From: Hydrogenophaga flava NBRC 102514
Lineage (GTDB): Bacteria > Pseudomonadota > Gammaproteobacteria > Burkholderiales > Burkholderiaceae_C
Reading direction: 5' to 3'
Assembly: GCF_001571145.1 (NCBI RefSeq)
Contig: NZ_BCTF01000035.1
Location: 1-49,512 of the forward strand
Length of the DNA: 49,512 bases
Shown here piece after piece: positions 39,375 to 48,703 of the stretch (position 1 is its first letter; the number at the start of each line of letters is the position of its first letter). Both the position numbers and the translations under genes were made by a program. Below the pieces are notes generated by a model, which was not told the origin of the DNA, did no database searches, and was given only the letters and a program-made list of their open reading frames with translations.

Positions 39375-40631
39375 ATGCAAACCCCTTACGAACTCATCCT
39401 CGGCTGGCGCTACACGCGCGCCGGCCGCGCCACCCGGCGCAACGGCTTCATCTCCTTCATCTCGGGCGTGTCCATGCTGGGCATTGCGCTCGGCGTGGCG
39501 GCGCTCATCGTGGTGCTGTCGGTGATGAACGGCTTCCAGAAAGAGGTGCGCGACCGCATGCTGGGCGTGCTCTCGCACATCGAGCTGTACGACGCCAGCG
39601 GCCAGGCCATCCCCGACCTCAATGCGGTGCTGACCACTGTGCGAAAGCACCCCGAGGTGGTCGGCGCGGCGCCGTACGTGGGCGCGCAGGCGCTGCTGGC
39701 GCGCGGCGAGGACATGAAGGGCGCCATCGTGCGCGGCATCGACCCAGCGCAGGAACCGCAGGTGGCCGACCTCGCCAAAGACCTGTCGCAGACCTCGCTG
39801 CCGCGGCTGGTACCGGGCGGCTTCGGCGTGATCCTGGGTGGCGAGCTGGCGCGCAGCCTGGGGGTGGGCATGGGCGACACGGTCACGCTGATCGCGCCCA
39901 GCGGCCAGGTCACACCGGCCGGCGTGGTGCCGCGGGTGCGGCAGATGAACGTGGTCGGCACCTTCGATTCCGGCCACTACGAGTACGACTCGGCGCTGGC
40001 GCTGCTGCACGTCGAGGACGCGGCACGCATCTTCCGCGTCGAAGGGCCGACGGGCGTGCGCATCAAGATCCGTGACCTGCACCAGGCGCGCGAGGTCGCG
40101 ATTTCGCTGGCCGGCCAGTTGCCCGAGGGCATGCTGGTGAAGGACTGGACGCGCCAGAACCGCACCTGGTTCGCGGCCGTGCAGCTGGAAAAACGCATGA
40201 TGTTCATCATTCTCACCCTCATCGTGGCGGTGGCGGCGTTCAACCTGGTTTCGACGCTGGTGATGACGGTGACCGACAAGCGCGCCGACATCGCCATCCT
40301 GCGCACTCTGGGCGCCAGCCCGAAAAGCATCATGGGCGTGTTCATGGTGCAGGGCGCGATGGTGGGCGTGATCGGCACCGGCCTCGGCTTGCTGCTGGGG
40401 CTGGGCATCGCGTTCAACATCGACACCATCGTGCCGGCGCTGGAGCACGCACTGGGCGCCAGCTTTCTGCCGCAGGATGTCTACCTCATCAGCCGCATGC
40501 CCAGCGACCCGCAGCGCGCCGACATCCTGCCCATTGCGGTGATCTCGCTGGTGCTGTCCTTCGTGGCCACGATCTACCCGAGCTGGCGCGCCAGCCGCGT
40601 GAACCCTGCCGAAGCCTTGAGGTACGAGTAA
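39375..40631 (+). CDS. lolC: Lipoprotein-releasing ABC permease LolC/E type
   Basis: A 418-residue inner-membrane protein that releases outer-membrane lipoproteins to LolA. An N-terminal helix (FISFISGVSMLGIALGVAAL) is followed by a large periplasmic domain (about 50-270) and three further helices (MMFIILTLIVAVAAFNLVST, GVIGTGLGLLLGLGIAF and ILPIAVISLVLSFVATIYP), the MacB/FtsX layout. YELILGWRYTRAGRATRRNGF is the characteristic start. Betaproteobacteria usually have one LolC/E homologue that forms a homodimer with LolD. lolD follows 3 bases later. Confidence 0.93.
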   Translation: MQTPYELILGWRYTRAGRATRRNGFISFISGVSMLGIALGVAALIVVLSVMNGFQKEVRDRMLGVLSHIELYDASGQAIPDLNAVLTTVRKHPEVVGAAPYVGAQALLARGEDMKGAIVRGIDPAQEPQVADLAKDLSQTSLPRLVPGGFGVILGGELARSLGVGMGDTVTLIAPSGQVTPAGVVPRVRQMNVVGTFDSGHYEYDSALALLHVEDAARIFRVEGPTGVRIKIRDLHQAREVAISLAGQLPEGMLVKDWTRQNRTWFAAVQLEKRMMFIILTLIVAVAAFNLVSTLVMTVTDKRADIAILRTLGASPKSIMGVFMVQGAMVGVIGTGLGLLLGLGIAFNIDTIVPALEHALGASFLPQDVYLISRMPSDPQRADILPIAVISLVLSFVATIYPSWRASRVNPAEALRYE

Positions 40632-40634
40632 GCC

Positions 40635-41286
<652 letters not shown>

Positions 41287-41309
<23 letters not shown>

Positions 41310-41721
41310 CGAAGCGCAGCGGCTGGTCCATGCCCTGTGCGTGGATCAGCAGCGTGTCGCCTTGCACCTCGTAGCGCTGGGCCTTTTGCAGCGCGCCCAG
41401 GTAGCGCGACTCCTGCTCGCTGGCCCCACCGATGCAGGCCATCTTGGTGGACATCAGCGGACCGAACTTCAAACGGTCCCGGTCAATCTCGACCGCTCCG
41501 GAAAAGCGGTTGCAGGAGCCGTGACCCACCGCTTGCCCAGGCTGTGGGAACACCAGTGTGGCCGCCGGCTGCGGCAGCGCGACCTGACCAGCGATGGACT
41601 GCAGCCGCCACTCGCTGCCCCACAGCGGTTCGGGCGCCGTCGCGGGCGCCGCACAGGCCCCCAGCGTGCCGGCGATGGCCAGGGTCGCGATGGAAAACAA
41701 ACGGGTGGTGCGCAGTGACAT
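41287..41721 (-). CDS. META-domain lipoprotein (HslJ-like)
   Basis: A 144-residue lipoprotein. The signal peptide ends IAGTLGACAAP with lipobox Cys at about residue 23. The META domain follows: LWGSEWRLQSIAG, ATLVFPQPGQAVGHGSCNRF with the family Cys and Asn, then LKFGPLMSTKMACIG and a closing beta strand. HslJ-type proteins are heat- or antibiotic-stress related, with no known enzymatic role. Its last codons overlap lolD on the opposite strand by 23 bases. The tatD-family gene is divergent, 69 bases away. Confidence 0.9.
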
Positions 41722-41790
41722 GGGAATTCCTCCGTGGTGCGTGGCAGCCCCGGCGTGCGGGGCACAATCGTTCGAGGAGTTATACCCCCG

Positions 41791-42639
41791 ATGTGGATCG
41801 ACACGCACTGCCATCTGGACGCCCCCGAATTCGGTCCCGACCACGCGCTTGCCGTGCAGGCGCGCACGTTGGCGGCGCAGCGCGGAGTGGGGCTGTGCGT
41901 GATTCCGGCGGTGATGCGGCAGAACCTGGACACGGTGCGGCTGCTGGCACACCGGCTGGGCGACGCCTACGCGCTCGGCATCCACCCGCTGTACGTGCCC
42001 CGGGCCGCGGACGAAGACCTGGATGCGCTGGACGCGGCGCTGACCGAACACCGCAACGACCCGCGCCTGGTGGCGGTGGGCGAGATCGGGCTGGACTTTT
42101 TCGTGCCCGCCCTTTGCGAACCGGCGATGCGCGAACGGCAGGAGCGCTTCTACCGCGCCCAGCTGCGGCTGGCGCGCAAGCACGGCCGGCCGGTGATCCT
42201 GCACGTGCGCCGCAGCGCGGACGGGCTGCTCAAGCACCTGCGCGTGCTGCCCACCGGCGGCGGCATCGCCCACGCCTTCAACGGCAGCGCCGAGCAGGCG
42301 CGCGCCTTCACCGACCTGGGCTTCGCGCTGGGCTTCGGTGGGGCGTCCACCTTCGAGCCGGCCAAGCGCCTGCGCGCGCTGGCGGCCGAACTGCCGCTGT
42401 CGGCACTGGTGCTGGAGACCGACGCGCCGGACATTCCGCCGCACTGGCTCTATGCCACCGCCGCCGAGCGCGCCGCAGGCCGGCCGCAGGGCCTGAACAC
42501 GCCGGCCGAGCTGCCGCGCATCGGTGGCGTGCTCGCAGAGCTGCGGGGCATGGCACCGAGCGAATTGGCCGAAGCGACCAGTGGGAACGCCTGTCGCGTG
42601 CTGCCGCGGCTGGCGGCGCTGGCGCCGGTGAGCTCATGA
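41791..42639 (+). CDS. TatD-family metal-dependent hydrolase (putative DNase)
   Basis: A 282-residue TIM-barrel hydrolase. Metal ligands follow the TatD pattern: IDTHCHLDAPEF at the start, VGEIGLDFF with the bridging Glu, VILHVRR with the His, HAFNGSAEQARAF and LVLETDAPDIPPH near the end. The family has 3'-5' exonuclease or D-aminoacyl-tRNA-related activity. The stop codon overlaps the start of the glycosylase gene by 4 bases, so the two repair-related genes are translationally coupled. An upstream GAGGAG box is 11 bases from the ATG. Confidence 0.92.
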   Translation: MWIDTHCHLDAPEFGPDHALAVQARTLAAQRGVGLCVIPAVMRQNLDTVRLLAHRLGDAYALGIHPLYVPRAADEDLDALDAALTEHRNDPRLVAVGEIGLDFFVPALCEPAMRERQERFYRAQLRLARKHGRPVILHVRRSADGLLKHLRVLPTGGGIAHAFNGSAEQARAFTDLGFALGFGGASTFEPAKRLRALAAELPLSALVLETDAPDIPPHWLYATAAERAAGRPQGLNTPAELPRIGGVLAELRGMAPSELAEATSGNACRVLPRLAALAPVSS

Positions 42640-43130
42640 CCCGCCTGGTCGGCCTGCCGCCGGTGATCGGGCCGCAGACCCGGCTGCTGGTGCTGGGCAG
42701 TTTCCCGGGTGTGGCCTCGCTGCGCGAGCAGCGCTACTACGGCCACTCGCAGAACCAGTTCTGGAAGATCCTGGCTGCGCTCTGGTCGGTGGACCTGGTG
42801 TCCATGGGGTACGCCGAGCGGCTGGACGTGGTGCGCGAGCGCGGGCTCGGGATCTGGGACGTGTACGCCGCCTGCGAGCGCGAGGGCAGTCTGGACACTG
42901 CTATCCGGAATGCCGAGCTCAATGACTTCGACCTCGTGCGGCGCGAGTGTCCCGGTCTGGTGGCGGTTGCCCACAACGGCGGTGAGAGCTTCCGCCATGC
43001 GAAGCACACCCAGGCGCTGGGTCTGCCGGTGCACAAGCTGCCGTCCACGAGTCCTGCGAATGCCAGCTGGTCGTTGGATCGCAAGCTGGCGGCTTGGGGA
43101 GAGGTGTTTCGGCTGTACGGGTTGGGCTGA
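42636..43130 (+). CDS. DNA-deoxyinosine glycosylase (uracil-DNA glycosylase superfamily)
   Basis: A 164-residue glycosylase. The family start LLVLGSFPGVASLREQRYYG and QNQFWKILAALWSVDL are the deoxyinosine/hypoxanthine-DNA glycosylase signature, and the C-terminal catalytic segment is LPSTSPANASWSL, which replaces the HPS motif of uracil-DNA glycosylase. It removes hypoxanthine made by deamination of adenine. It overlaps the TatD-family gene by 4 bases. After its stop comes the second pair of structured repeats. Confidence 0.9.
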   Translation: MTRLVGLPPVIGPQTRLLVLGSFPGVASLREQRYYGHSQNQFWKILAALWSVDLVSMGYAERLDVVRERGLGIWDVYAACEREGSLDTAIRNAELNDFDLVRRECPGLVAVAHNGGESFRHAKHTQALGLPVHKLPSTSPANASWSLDRKLAAWGEVFRLYGLG

Positions 43131-43144
43131 ATTTTGCGGGGTCA

Positions 43145-43251
43145 CACCTCGCGGGATCGCTGCGGCGGTGCGCTCTGCGCCGCTCGTGTCCCCCGGACCG
43201 GGCGAAGCCCGGTCCTCCTCCTTTACCTCGCTTTGCAGAACGCACCGCCGC
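43145..43251. repeat. Structured intergenic repeat, copy B1
   Basis: It begins CACCTCGCGGG, as does A2 read in reverse. An outer inverted repeat GCGGCGGTGCG (43162-43172) and CGCACCGCCGC (43241-43251) encloses CTCGTGTCCCCCGG, the apical hairpin ACCGGGC-GAA-GCCCGGT (43197-43213) and CTCCTCCTTTACCTCGCT. The layout is the same as in A1, with different but complementary arms. Confidence 0.8.
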
Positions 43252-43330
43252 TGCGATCCACAGGCTGGCTTGGTTCTGAACCTGTCGATGGCCCCGACCT
43301 TGGCAGGAGGCTGGTGATCGGTGGCCGACG

Positions 43331-43413
43331 CAGCGAAATAAAGGAGGAGGGCCGGAACGGCCCGGGGGACATTCGCGGAGTCGGCTGCCGGTCGCCAGTC
43401 TCCCCGCGAGGTG
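43331..43413. repeat. Structured intergenic repeat, copy B2 (inverted to B1)
   Basis: Read in reverse it has CACCTCGCGGGG, AATGTCCCCCG, the hairpin GGGCCG-TTC-CGGCCC (43349-43363) and CTCCTCCTTTATTTCGCTG. Outer arms near 43321-43330 and 43380-43390 pair imperfectly. B1 and B2 are 79 bases apart and fill most of the 289-base gap between convergent genes. The remaining bases hold nothing else I recognise. Confidence 0.78.
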
Positions 43414-43419
43414 CCCGAA

Positions 43420-44229
43420 TCACACAGAACGATGCGCCAAGGGAGTCTCCGGCACCGGGTACCCAGCCGCCCCGAAGGTAGAAACGATGGCCTTGTTCGT
43501 GTCGAAGTAAACCTGCCAGTAGTGGTCCGTGTGCGTGTACGGACGCACACACAGCAGCGGACCCTCCGGTGTGAACTGCAGAATCTCGATGTCCGGGGCT
43601 GGCGAGTCCTTCACATTCGGGATCGCGGCGATCACCGGCCGCAGGCGCGCAATGGCGTCCATCACGTCCACACTGTTGGCCACCTTGGCCACGCAGTCCA
43701 CGCGCCGGTACGGCTCGGCGCTGAAGTTCTGCACGTTGTCCGCAAACACCTTGTTGTTGCCCACCACCGTCAGCACGTTGTCCGGTGTCAGCACCGTGGT
43801 GGCGAACAGGCCCAGCTCCTTTACCGTGCCCAGCGTGCCGCCCGCGTTGATGAAGTCGCCCACCTTGTAGGGCCGCAGCACCTGCAGGAACAGACCGGCT
43901 GCGAAATTGCCCAGCATGCCGCTCCAGGCCGCACCGATGGCCAGGCCCGCGCCGGCCAGCAGGGCCGCGAACGAGGTGGTCTTGATGCCGAAGATGTCCA
44001 GGATGGCCAGCACCAGCACCAGGGTCAGCAGCACCGAGATGATGGACTTGAGGTACTGCGTCAGCGTGGCGTCGATCTTGCGGCCCTTCTCCAGCGCTGA
44101 GCCGATCAGGCGCACGGCCAGCGAGATCAGCCAGCGGCCGATCACCCAGGCTGCGATGGCACCCAGGATCTTCAGGCCGAAGTCGGCCCCCTGCGTGCTG
44201 AGGAAATTCCAGACCACTTCCATGTTCAT
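43420..44229 (-). CDS. Small-conductance mechanosensitive channel (MscS family)
   Basis: A 269-residue channel. Three helices precede the pore: FGLKILGAIAAWVIGRWLIS, ISVLLTLVLVLAILDIFGIK, and the TM3 pore helix LAGAGLAIGAAWSGMLGNFAAG, which has the Gly/Ala packing of MscS. The beta domain follows with LRPYKVGDFINAGGTLGTVKEL and a cytoplasmic vestibule. It opens under hypo-osmotic shock to release solutes. The C-terminus ends PVPETPLAHRSV. The ATG at 44229 has AAGGA at 7 bases. The 289-base gap after its stop holds repeat pair B. Confidence 0.92.
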   Translation of the reverse strand: MNMEVVWNFLSTQGADFGLKILGAIAAWVIGRWLISLAVRLIGSALEKGRKIDATLTQYLKSIISVLLTLVLVLAILDIFGIKTTSFAALLAGAGLAIGAAWSGMLGNFAAGLFLQVLRPYKVGDFINAGGTLGTVKELGLFATTVLTPDNVLTVVGNNKVFADNVQNFSAEPYRRVDCVAKVANSVDVMDAIARLRPVIAAIPNVKDSPAPDIEILQFTPEGPLLCVRPYTHTDHYWQVYFDTNKAIVSTFGAAGYPVPETPLAHRSV

Positions 44230-44375
44230 AATGAATCCTTTCTCCTGGAACACCTTGTCCCGATGCGATCTTCCTTCGCCCATGCGAACTTTTTTCGACA
44301 GGCCGGCGCCTTGACGCGCAACGCCGTGTCGTTTGCGCCGCCGCTGTGGCATTCCTGCGAGTGGGGGGCGCTTCG

Positions 44376-45140
44376 ATGAGGAGTTCTTCACGCGCCGCAG
44401 CCGGTGCCCTGCCGGACGTCACGCTCTCCGAGGACGGCGAGGTGCGCTTCCTGCACCTGGGCACCGAGTGGATCCAGGGCTCGATGATCATCGACGACCC
44501 CTTTGCCATCGAGCTGGACTACGTGCAGCGCATGATGGCCTGGCTGCTGTTCGTCGACCCTGACTCGGTGTCCAAACGCCGAGCCATGCAGCTGGGCCTG
44601 GGGTCGGCGGCGCTGACCAAGTTCCATTGCAAAAAGTTGCGCATGGACACCACGGCGGTGGAGATCAACCCGCAGGTGGTCGCGGCCTGCCGTGGCTGGT
44701 TCAAGCTGCCGCCCGACGGGCCGCGCCTGCGCGTGCTGCTGGCCGATGCGGCGCAGGAGGTTCGCCGGGCGGCTCACCTGGGCAGCATCGACGCCCTGCA
44801 GGTGGACCTGTACGACCACGAGGCGGCGGCGCCCGTGCTCGACAGCCCCGACTTCTACGCCGACTGCCGCGCGTTGCTGACCGACGAGGGTGCGATGACA
44901 GTGAACCTGTTCGGACGCGATGCCAGCTACGAGCGCTCCCTCGAATCCATCTGCGCAGCGTTCGGGCGCGACGCTGTCTGGGCCTTCAAGCCCACGCGCG
45001 AAGGCAATACCATCGTGCTGGCGCAGCGCACGGCCCAGCGGCCCACGCGCATGGAGCTGCTGGCACGCGCGGAAGAGATCCACACGCGCTGGGACCTGCC
45101 CGCGGTGAAATGGCTGCGCATCTTCAAACCGGTTGAGTGA
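44376..45140 (+). CDS. Spermidine-synthase-like methyltransferase-fold protein
   Basis: A 254-residue protein with the Rossmann methyltransferase fold of polyamine synthases: a short N-terminal beta region (EDGEVRFLHLGTEWIQGSMI), then RAMQLGLGSAALTKFHCKKL (the nucleotide-binding Gly loop), VEINPQVVAACRGWF with the acidic residue, and LLADAAQEV and ALQVDLYDHEAAAPVLDSPD. The catalytic Asp-Asp pattern of SpeE is not clear, and no speD or speA gene is nearby, so polyamine synthesis is not assured. Start ATG 44376 has GGGGGGC before it; a GTG at 44346 is an alternative. It ends 7 bases before the ATPase gene. Confidence 0.78.
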   Translation: MRSSSRAAAGALPDVTLSEDGEVRFLHLGTEWIQGSMIIDDPFAIELDYVQRMMAWLLFVDPDSVSKRRAMQLGLGSAALTKFHCKKLRMDTTAVEINPQVVAACRGWFKLPPDGPRLRVLLADAAQEVRRAAHLGSIDALQVDLYDHEAAAPVLDSPDFYADCRALLTDEGAMTVNLFGRDASYERSLESICAAFGRDAVWAFKPTREGNTIVLAQRTAQRPTRMELLARAEEIHTRWDLPAVKWLRIFKPVE

Positions 45141-45147
45141 GACCCGC

Positions 45148-46962
45148 ATGAAAACCACCCACAAGCCCGCTGCCCCGAAAACCGTCGACGCCGGTCCGCT
45201 GGACTGGCGCGTCCTGGTGGGGTGGCTTCGCGAGGATGGCGTGATCTCGGCCGACGAGGCTGCGCGCACCATCGCCCGCTGCGCCTCGGCCCACAGCGCG
45301 CAGCACCCGCTGGTGCGGCTGGCGGTGGTGGGCATGTCGCGCCAGTCGGATGGCCAGGTGCTCGACGTGGAGATGCTCACGCAGTGGCTGGCCGCGCGCA
45401 GCGGCATGGAGTTCTTCCGCATCGACCCGCTCAAGGTCGATGTGGGCAAGGTGGGCGACGTGATGAGCGCCGCCTACGCCGAGCGCCACAAGGTGCTGCC
45501 GGTGCAGGTGGGGCTCGCCGAGGTGGTGGTGGCCACGCCCGAGCCCTTCGTGCGCGACTGGATTCCCGAGGTCGAGCGCCAGACGCGCAAGAGCGTTCGC
45601 GTGGTGGTCTCGCCGCCGCAGGACGTGGCGCGCTACACGGCCGAGTTCTTCGCGCTGGCCAAGTCCGTCCGGGCGGCCAGCAAGATGGGCAACCAGACCA
45701 ACCCGTTCGGTACCTTTGAACAGCTGGTCGAACTGGGCAAGGCCAACAAGCTGGACGCCAACGACCAGCACGTCGTGCAGGTGGTCGACTGGCTCTGGCA
45801 ATACGCGTTTGACCAGCGCGCCAGCGACATCCACCTGGAACCGCGCCGCGACCAGGGCGTGATCCGCTTCCGCATCGACGGCGTGCTGCACCCGGTCTAC
45901 CAGATGCCGATGACGGTGATGAACGCCATGACCGCGCGCATCAAGCTGCTGGGTCGCATGGACGTGGTCGAGCGCCGCCGCCCGCAGGATGGCCGCATCA
46001 AGACGCTGCGGCCTGAGCGCGGCAACGGCAAGGGCGACGAAGTCGAAATGCGCCTCTCGACCCTGCCTACCGCCTTCGGCGAAAAGCTGGTGATGCGCAT
46101 CTTCGACCCGGACGCGACGGTGAAGGACCTGGCCGGCCTGGGGTTCTCGACCACCGACGCGCCGCGCTGGGAAGCGCTCACCAAGCGCCCGCACGGCATC
46201 ATCCTGGTGACCGGTCCGACCGGCTCGGGCAAGACCACCACGCTGTACGCCACGCTCAAGCGGCTGGCGACCGAGGAGGTCAACGTCAGCACGGTGGAAG
46301 ACCCGATCGAAATGATCGAGCCTGCTTTCAACCAGACCCAGGTGCAGCCGCACCTCGACCTGGACTTTGCGCAGGGGCTGCGCTCGCTGATGCGCCAGGA
46401 CCCGGACATCATCATGGTCGGCGAAATCCGCGATCTGCCCACCGCAGAGATGGCGGTGCAGGCGGCGCTGACCGGCCACCTGGTCTTCTCGACCCTGCAC
46501 ACCAACGACGCGCCCAGCGCCATCATGCGGCTGATGGAACTGGGCATTCCGCCCTACCTGATCAACGCCACGGTGCTCGGGGTGCTGGCGCAGCGCCTGG
46601 TACGCACGCTCTGCCCGTCGTGCAAGGTGCTCGAGGACGATGCGGCGGCCGAGGCCTCGCTCTCGTCGCTGGCCGAGCTGGTCAAGCCCTGGCAGGTGAG
46701 CGGGAAGTACCGGCCCTACCAGCCCGTGGGTTGCGTGGAGTGCCGCATGACCGGTTTCCGCGGCCGCACCGGCCTGTACGAGCTGCTGACCATCACCGAG
46801 GTCTTCAAGGACAAGGTCAACCGCGAGCCGAAGATGGAGAACCTTCGCCGCCAGGGCGTGACCGACGGCATGCGGCCGCTGCGCCTGGCCGGGGCGGCCC
46901 GGGTCGCCGAAGGCCTGACCACGCTGGACGAGGTGCTGGCCTGCACGCCACCGGTGCAATGA
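45148..46962 (+). CDS. GspE/PilB-type secretion or pilus assembly ATPase
   Basis: A 604-residue ATPase. An N-terminal GspE/PilB N1E-type domain (about 20-165) is followed by the catalytic core: Asp-box RASDIHLEPR, Walker A GPTGSGKTTTLYATL (356-370), Walker B DPDIIMVGEIRD, His-box GHLVFSTLHTND and a tetracysteine zinc site (CPSCK about 489-493 and CVECR about 530). Type II secretion and type IV pili use such proteins. No gspF, pilC, pilin or secretin gene is next to it in this window, so it is either an orphan or the remote part of a distributed system. Confidence 0.9.
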   Translation: MKTTHKPAAPKTVDAGPLDWRVLVGWLREDGVISADEAARTIARCASAHSAQHPLVRLAVVGMSRQSDGQVLDVEMLTQWLAARSGMEFFRIDPLKVDVGKVGDVMSAAYAERHKVLPVQVGLAEVVVATPEPFVRDWIPEVERQTRKSVRVVVSPPQDVARYTAEFFALAKSVRAASKMGNQTNPFGTFEQLVELGKANKLDANDQHVVQVVDWLWQYAFDQRASDIHLEPRRDQGVIRFRIDGVLHPVYQMPMTVMNAMTARIKLLGRMDVVERRRPQDGRIKTLRPERGNGKGDEVEMRLSTLPTAFGEKLVMRIFDPDATVKDLAGLGFSTTDAPRWEALTKRPHGIILVTGPTGSGKTTTLYATLKRLATEEVNVSTVEDPIEMIEPAFNQTQVQPHLDLDFAQGLRSLMRQDPDIIMVGEIRDLPTAEMAVQAALTGHLVFSTLHTNDAPSAIMRLMELGIPPYLINATVLGVLAQRLVRTLCPSCKVLEDDAAAEASLSSLAELVKPWQVSGKYRPYQPVGCVECRMTGFRGRTGLYELLTITEVFKDKVNREPKMENLRRQGVTDGMRPLRLAGAARVAEGLTTLDEVLACTPPVQ

Positions 46963-46975
46963 CACCCCGAGAACC

Positions 46976-47686
46976 ATGATTCCCATCAAGACCGAGTCGG
47001 CCTGGCGCGGCACCGCCGACTGCCGCGCCTGCGGCATCCGCGACATGGTGCTGTTCGCCGACCTGCACGAAGACGACTTCAACCTGATCCACGCCCCCAT
47101 CGACGACCTCGAATACGCACCGGGGCACGCGGTGGCGCGCATGGGCGAGACGGCCACCTCGCTGTTCACGCTGCGGGCGGGCATGGTCAAGCTGGTGCGC
47201 AACACGGTGGACGGCCGCCAGCGCATCGTGCGGGTGCTGCGCAGCGGCGACGTGATCGGCCTGGAGGCGCTTATGGGGCCGACCTACGACGCCGACGCCA
47301 TCGCGCTGACCAGTGTCCGCGTCTGCCGCCTGCCGCTGCAGGTGATCCAGCGCCTGAACAGCGAGACACCGCGCCTGCACCAGCGCCTGCTGGAGCGCTG
47401 GCACCGCAGCCTCAAGGAGGCCGACGACTGGCTGGCCGACCTCAACTTTGGCAACGCGCGCCAGCGGCTGGCCGGCCTGATCCTCAAGATGCGCACCGAC
47501 CAGGACCCCGGAATGTGCACGCTGTTCTCGCGCGAGGACATGGGGGCCATGCTCGACCTCAAGCTGGAGACGGTCAGCCGCACGCTCAACGCCTTCGTGC
47601 GCGAGGGGCTGATCGAGTCCATGGACCGCATCGGCCGCGCCTACCGCATCGTCGACGCGGAACGACTGACCTCGCCCAAAGACTGA
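46976..47686 (+). CDS. Crp/Fnr-family transcriptional regulator
   Basis: A 236-residue regulator. A cyclic-nucleotide-binding-like beta barrel covers about 30-140 (ARMGETATSLFTLRAGMVKL, then RIVRVLRSGDVIGLEALMG) and a helix-turn-helix is at the C-terminus (FSREDMGAMLDLKLETVSRT). The recognition helix keeps Glu and SR as in FNR, so a TTGAT-type site is likely. Two Cys (DCRACG) are near the N-terminus, but other iron-sulfur Cys of FNR are missing, so oxygen sensing of the FNR kind is doubtful. It begins 14 bases after the ATPase gene, so the two are probably transcribed together. Confidence 0.88.
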   Translation: MIPIKTESAWRGTADCRACGIRDMVLFADLHEDDFNLIHAPIDDLEYAPGHAVARMGETATSLFTLRAGMVKLVRNTVDGRQRIVRVLRSGDVIGLEALMGPTYDADAIALTSVRVCRLPLQVIQRLNSETPRLHQRLLERWHRSLKEADDWLADLNFGNARQRLAGLILKMRTDQDPGMCTLFSREDMGAMLDLKLETVSRTLNAFVREGLIESMDRIGRAYRIVDAERLTSPKD

Positions 47687-47749
47687 GCGCGAAGGCTCCC
47701 ATCGCCGAACACGACAGCGGGGCTGGCGCGGCCTGCCGATAATTCCCGG

Positions 47750-48691
47750 ATGACGGCTTCCGCCACCCGACCGCCCCACCTTGTTTCCGGACTGCTGCTG
47801 GCCTGCGCCGGCTCCATCGCCTTCAGCGGCAAGGCCATCATCGTCAAGCTTGCGTACCGCCACGGGGTCGATGCGGTGACGCTGATCATGTACCGCATGC
47901 TGTTCGCGCTGCCCATGTTCCTGGCCTTGGCCTGGTGGGCCACCTACCGGCAGGGTGGTGGTGCGAAGACGCCGCTGACCCGCAAAGACTGGCTGGGCAT
48001 CCTGGGCCTGGGCGTGACGGGCTACTACCTCGCCAGTTTCCTGGACTTCTGGGGCCTGAGCTACATCAGCGCCAGCCTGGAGCGGCTCATCCTCTACCTC
48101 AACCCCACCCTGGTGCTGCTGCTGGGCTGGCTGCTGTATGGCCGCCGCATCAGCGCCACGCAGGCGGTGGCGATGGCGGTGAGCTACGCCGGCGTGCTGC
48201 TGGTGTTCGGCCACGAGGCCGACTTCGCAGGCCCGGGCGCGGCGCTGGGCGCGCTGCTGGTGTTCGGTAGCGCCATCAGCTACGCGATCTACCTCGTCTA
48301 CAGCGGCGAGATGGTCAAGCGCCTGGGGTCGATGCGGCTGGTGGGGCTGGCGACCAGCGTGGCCTGCGGGCTGTGCCTGCTGCAGTTCGTGATCCTGCGG
48401 CCGCTGAGCGCCGCCGAGGTGGCACCCGAGGTGATCTGGCTGTCGGTGCTCAACGCCACCGCCTGCACCTTCGCGCCGGTGATCATGGTGATGATGGCCA
48501 TTGAGCGCATCGGCGCGGGGCTGGCGGCGCAGACCGGCATGATCGGGCCGATGTCGACCATCGCCATGGGGGTGCTCATACTGGAAGAGCCCTTCAACGG
48601 CTGGATCGTGGCTGGCACGGTGCTGGTGGTCTCGGGCGTGTTCCTGGTGACGCGCTTCGGTGGCAAGGCGGTGCAACCCAAACAGGATTAG
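47750..48691 (+). CDS. DMT-superfamily (EamA-like) transporter
   Basis: A 313-residue membrane protein with about ten helices arranged as two EamA repeats. The first begins HLVSGLLLACAGSIAFSGKA and includes LIMYRMLFALPMFLALAWWA and SASLERLILYLNPTLVLLLG; the second contains YAIYLVYSGEMVKRLGSMRL and the closing IGPMSTIAMGVLILEEPFNG, the typical second-repeat signature. Substrate is unknown; amino-acid or drug export is common in the family. It is 64 bases after the Crp/Fnr gene and 13 bases before the SDR gene, so all may be co-transcribed. Confidence 0.9.
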   Translation: MTASATRPPHLVSGLLLACAGSIAFSGKAIIVKLAYRHGVDAVTLIMYRMLFALPMFLALAWWATYRQGGGAKTPLTRKDWLGILGLGVTGYYLASFLDFWGLSYISASLERLILYLNPTLVLLLGWLLYGRRISATQAVAMAVSYAGVLLVFGHEADFAGPGAALGALLVFGSAISYAIYLVYSGEMVKRLGSMRLVGLATSVACGLCLLQFVILRPLSAAEVAPEVIWLSVLNATACTFAPVIMVMMAIERIGAGLAAQTGMIGPMSTIAMGVLILEEPFNGWIVAGTVLVVSGVFLVTRFGGKAVQPKQD

Positions 48692-48703
48692 GAGCAATCA
48701 ACG

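Noticed and set aside
45124..47226. 700-codon open frame antisense to the GspE/PilB-type ATPase
   Set aside because: Shadow of a strongly supported gene; composition is Arg/His/Leu-rich and no motif is visible.
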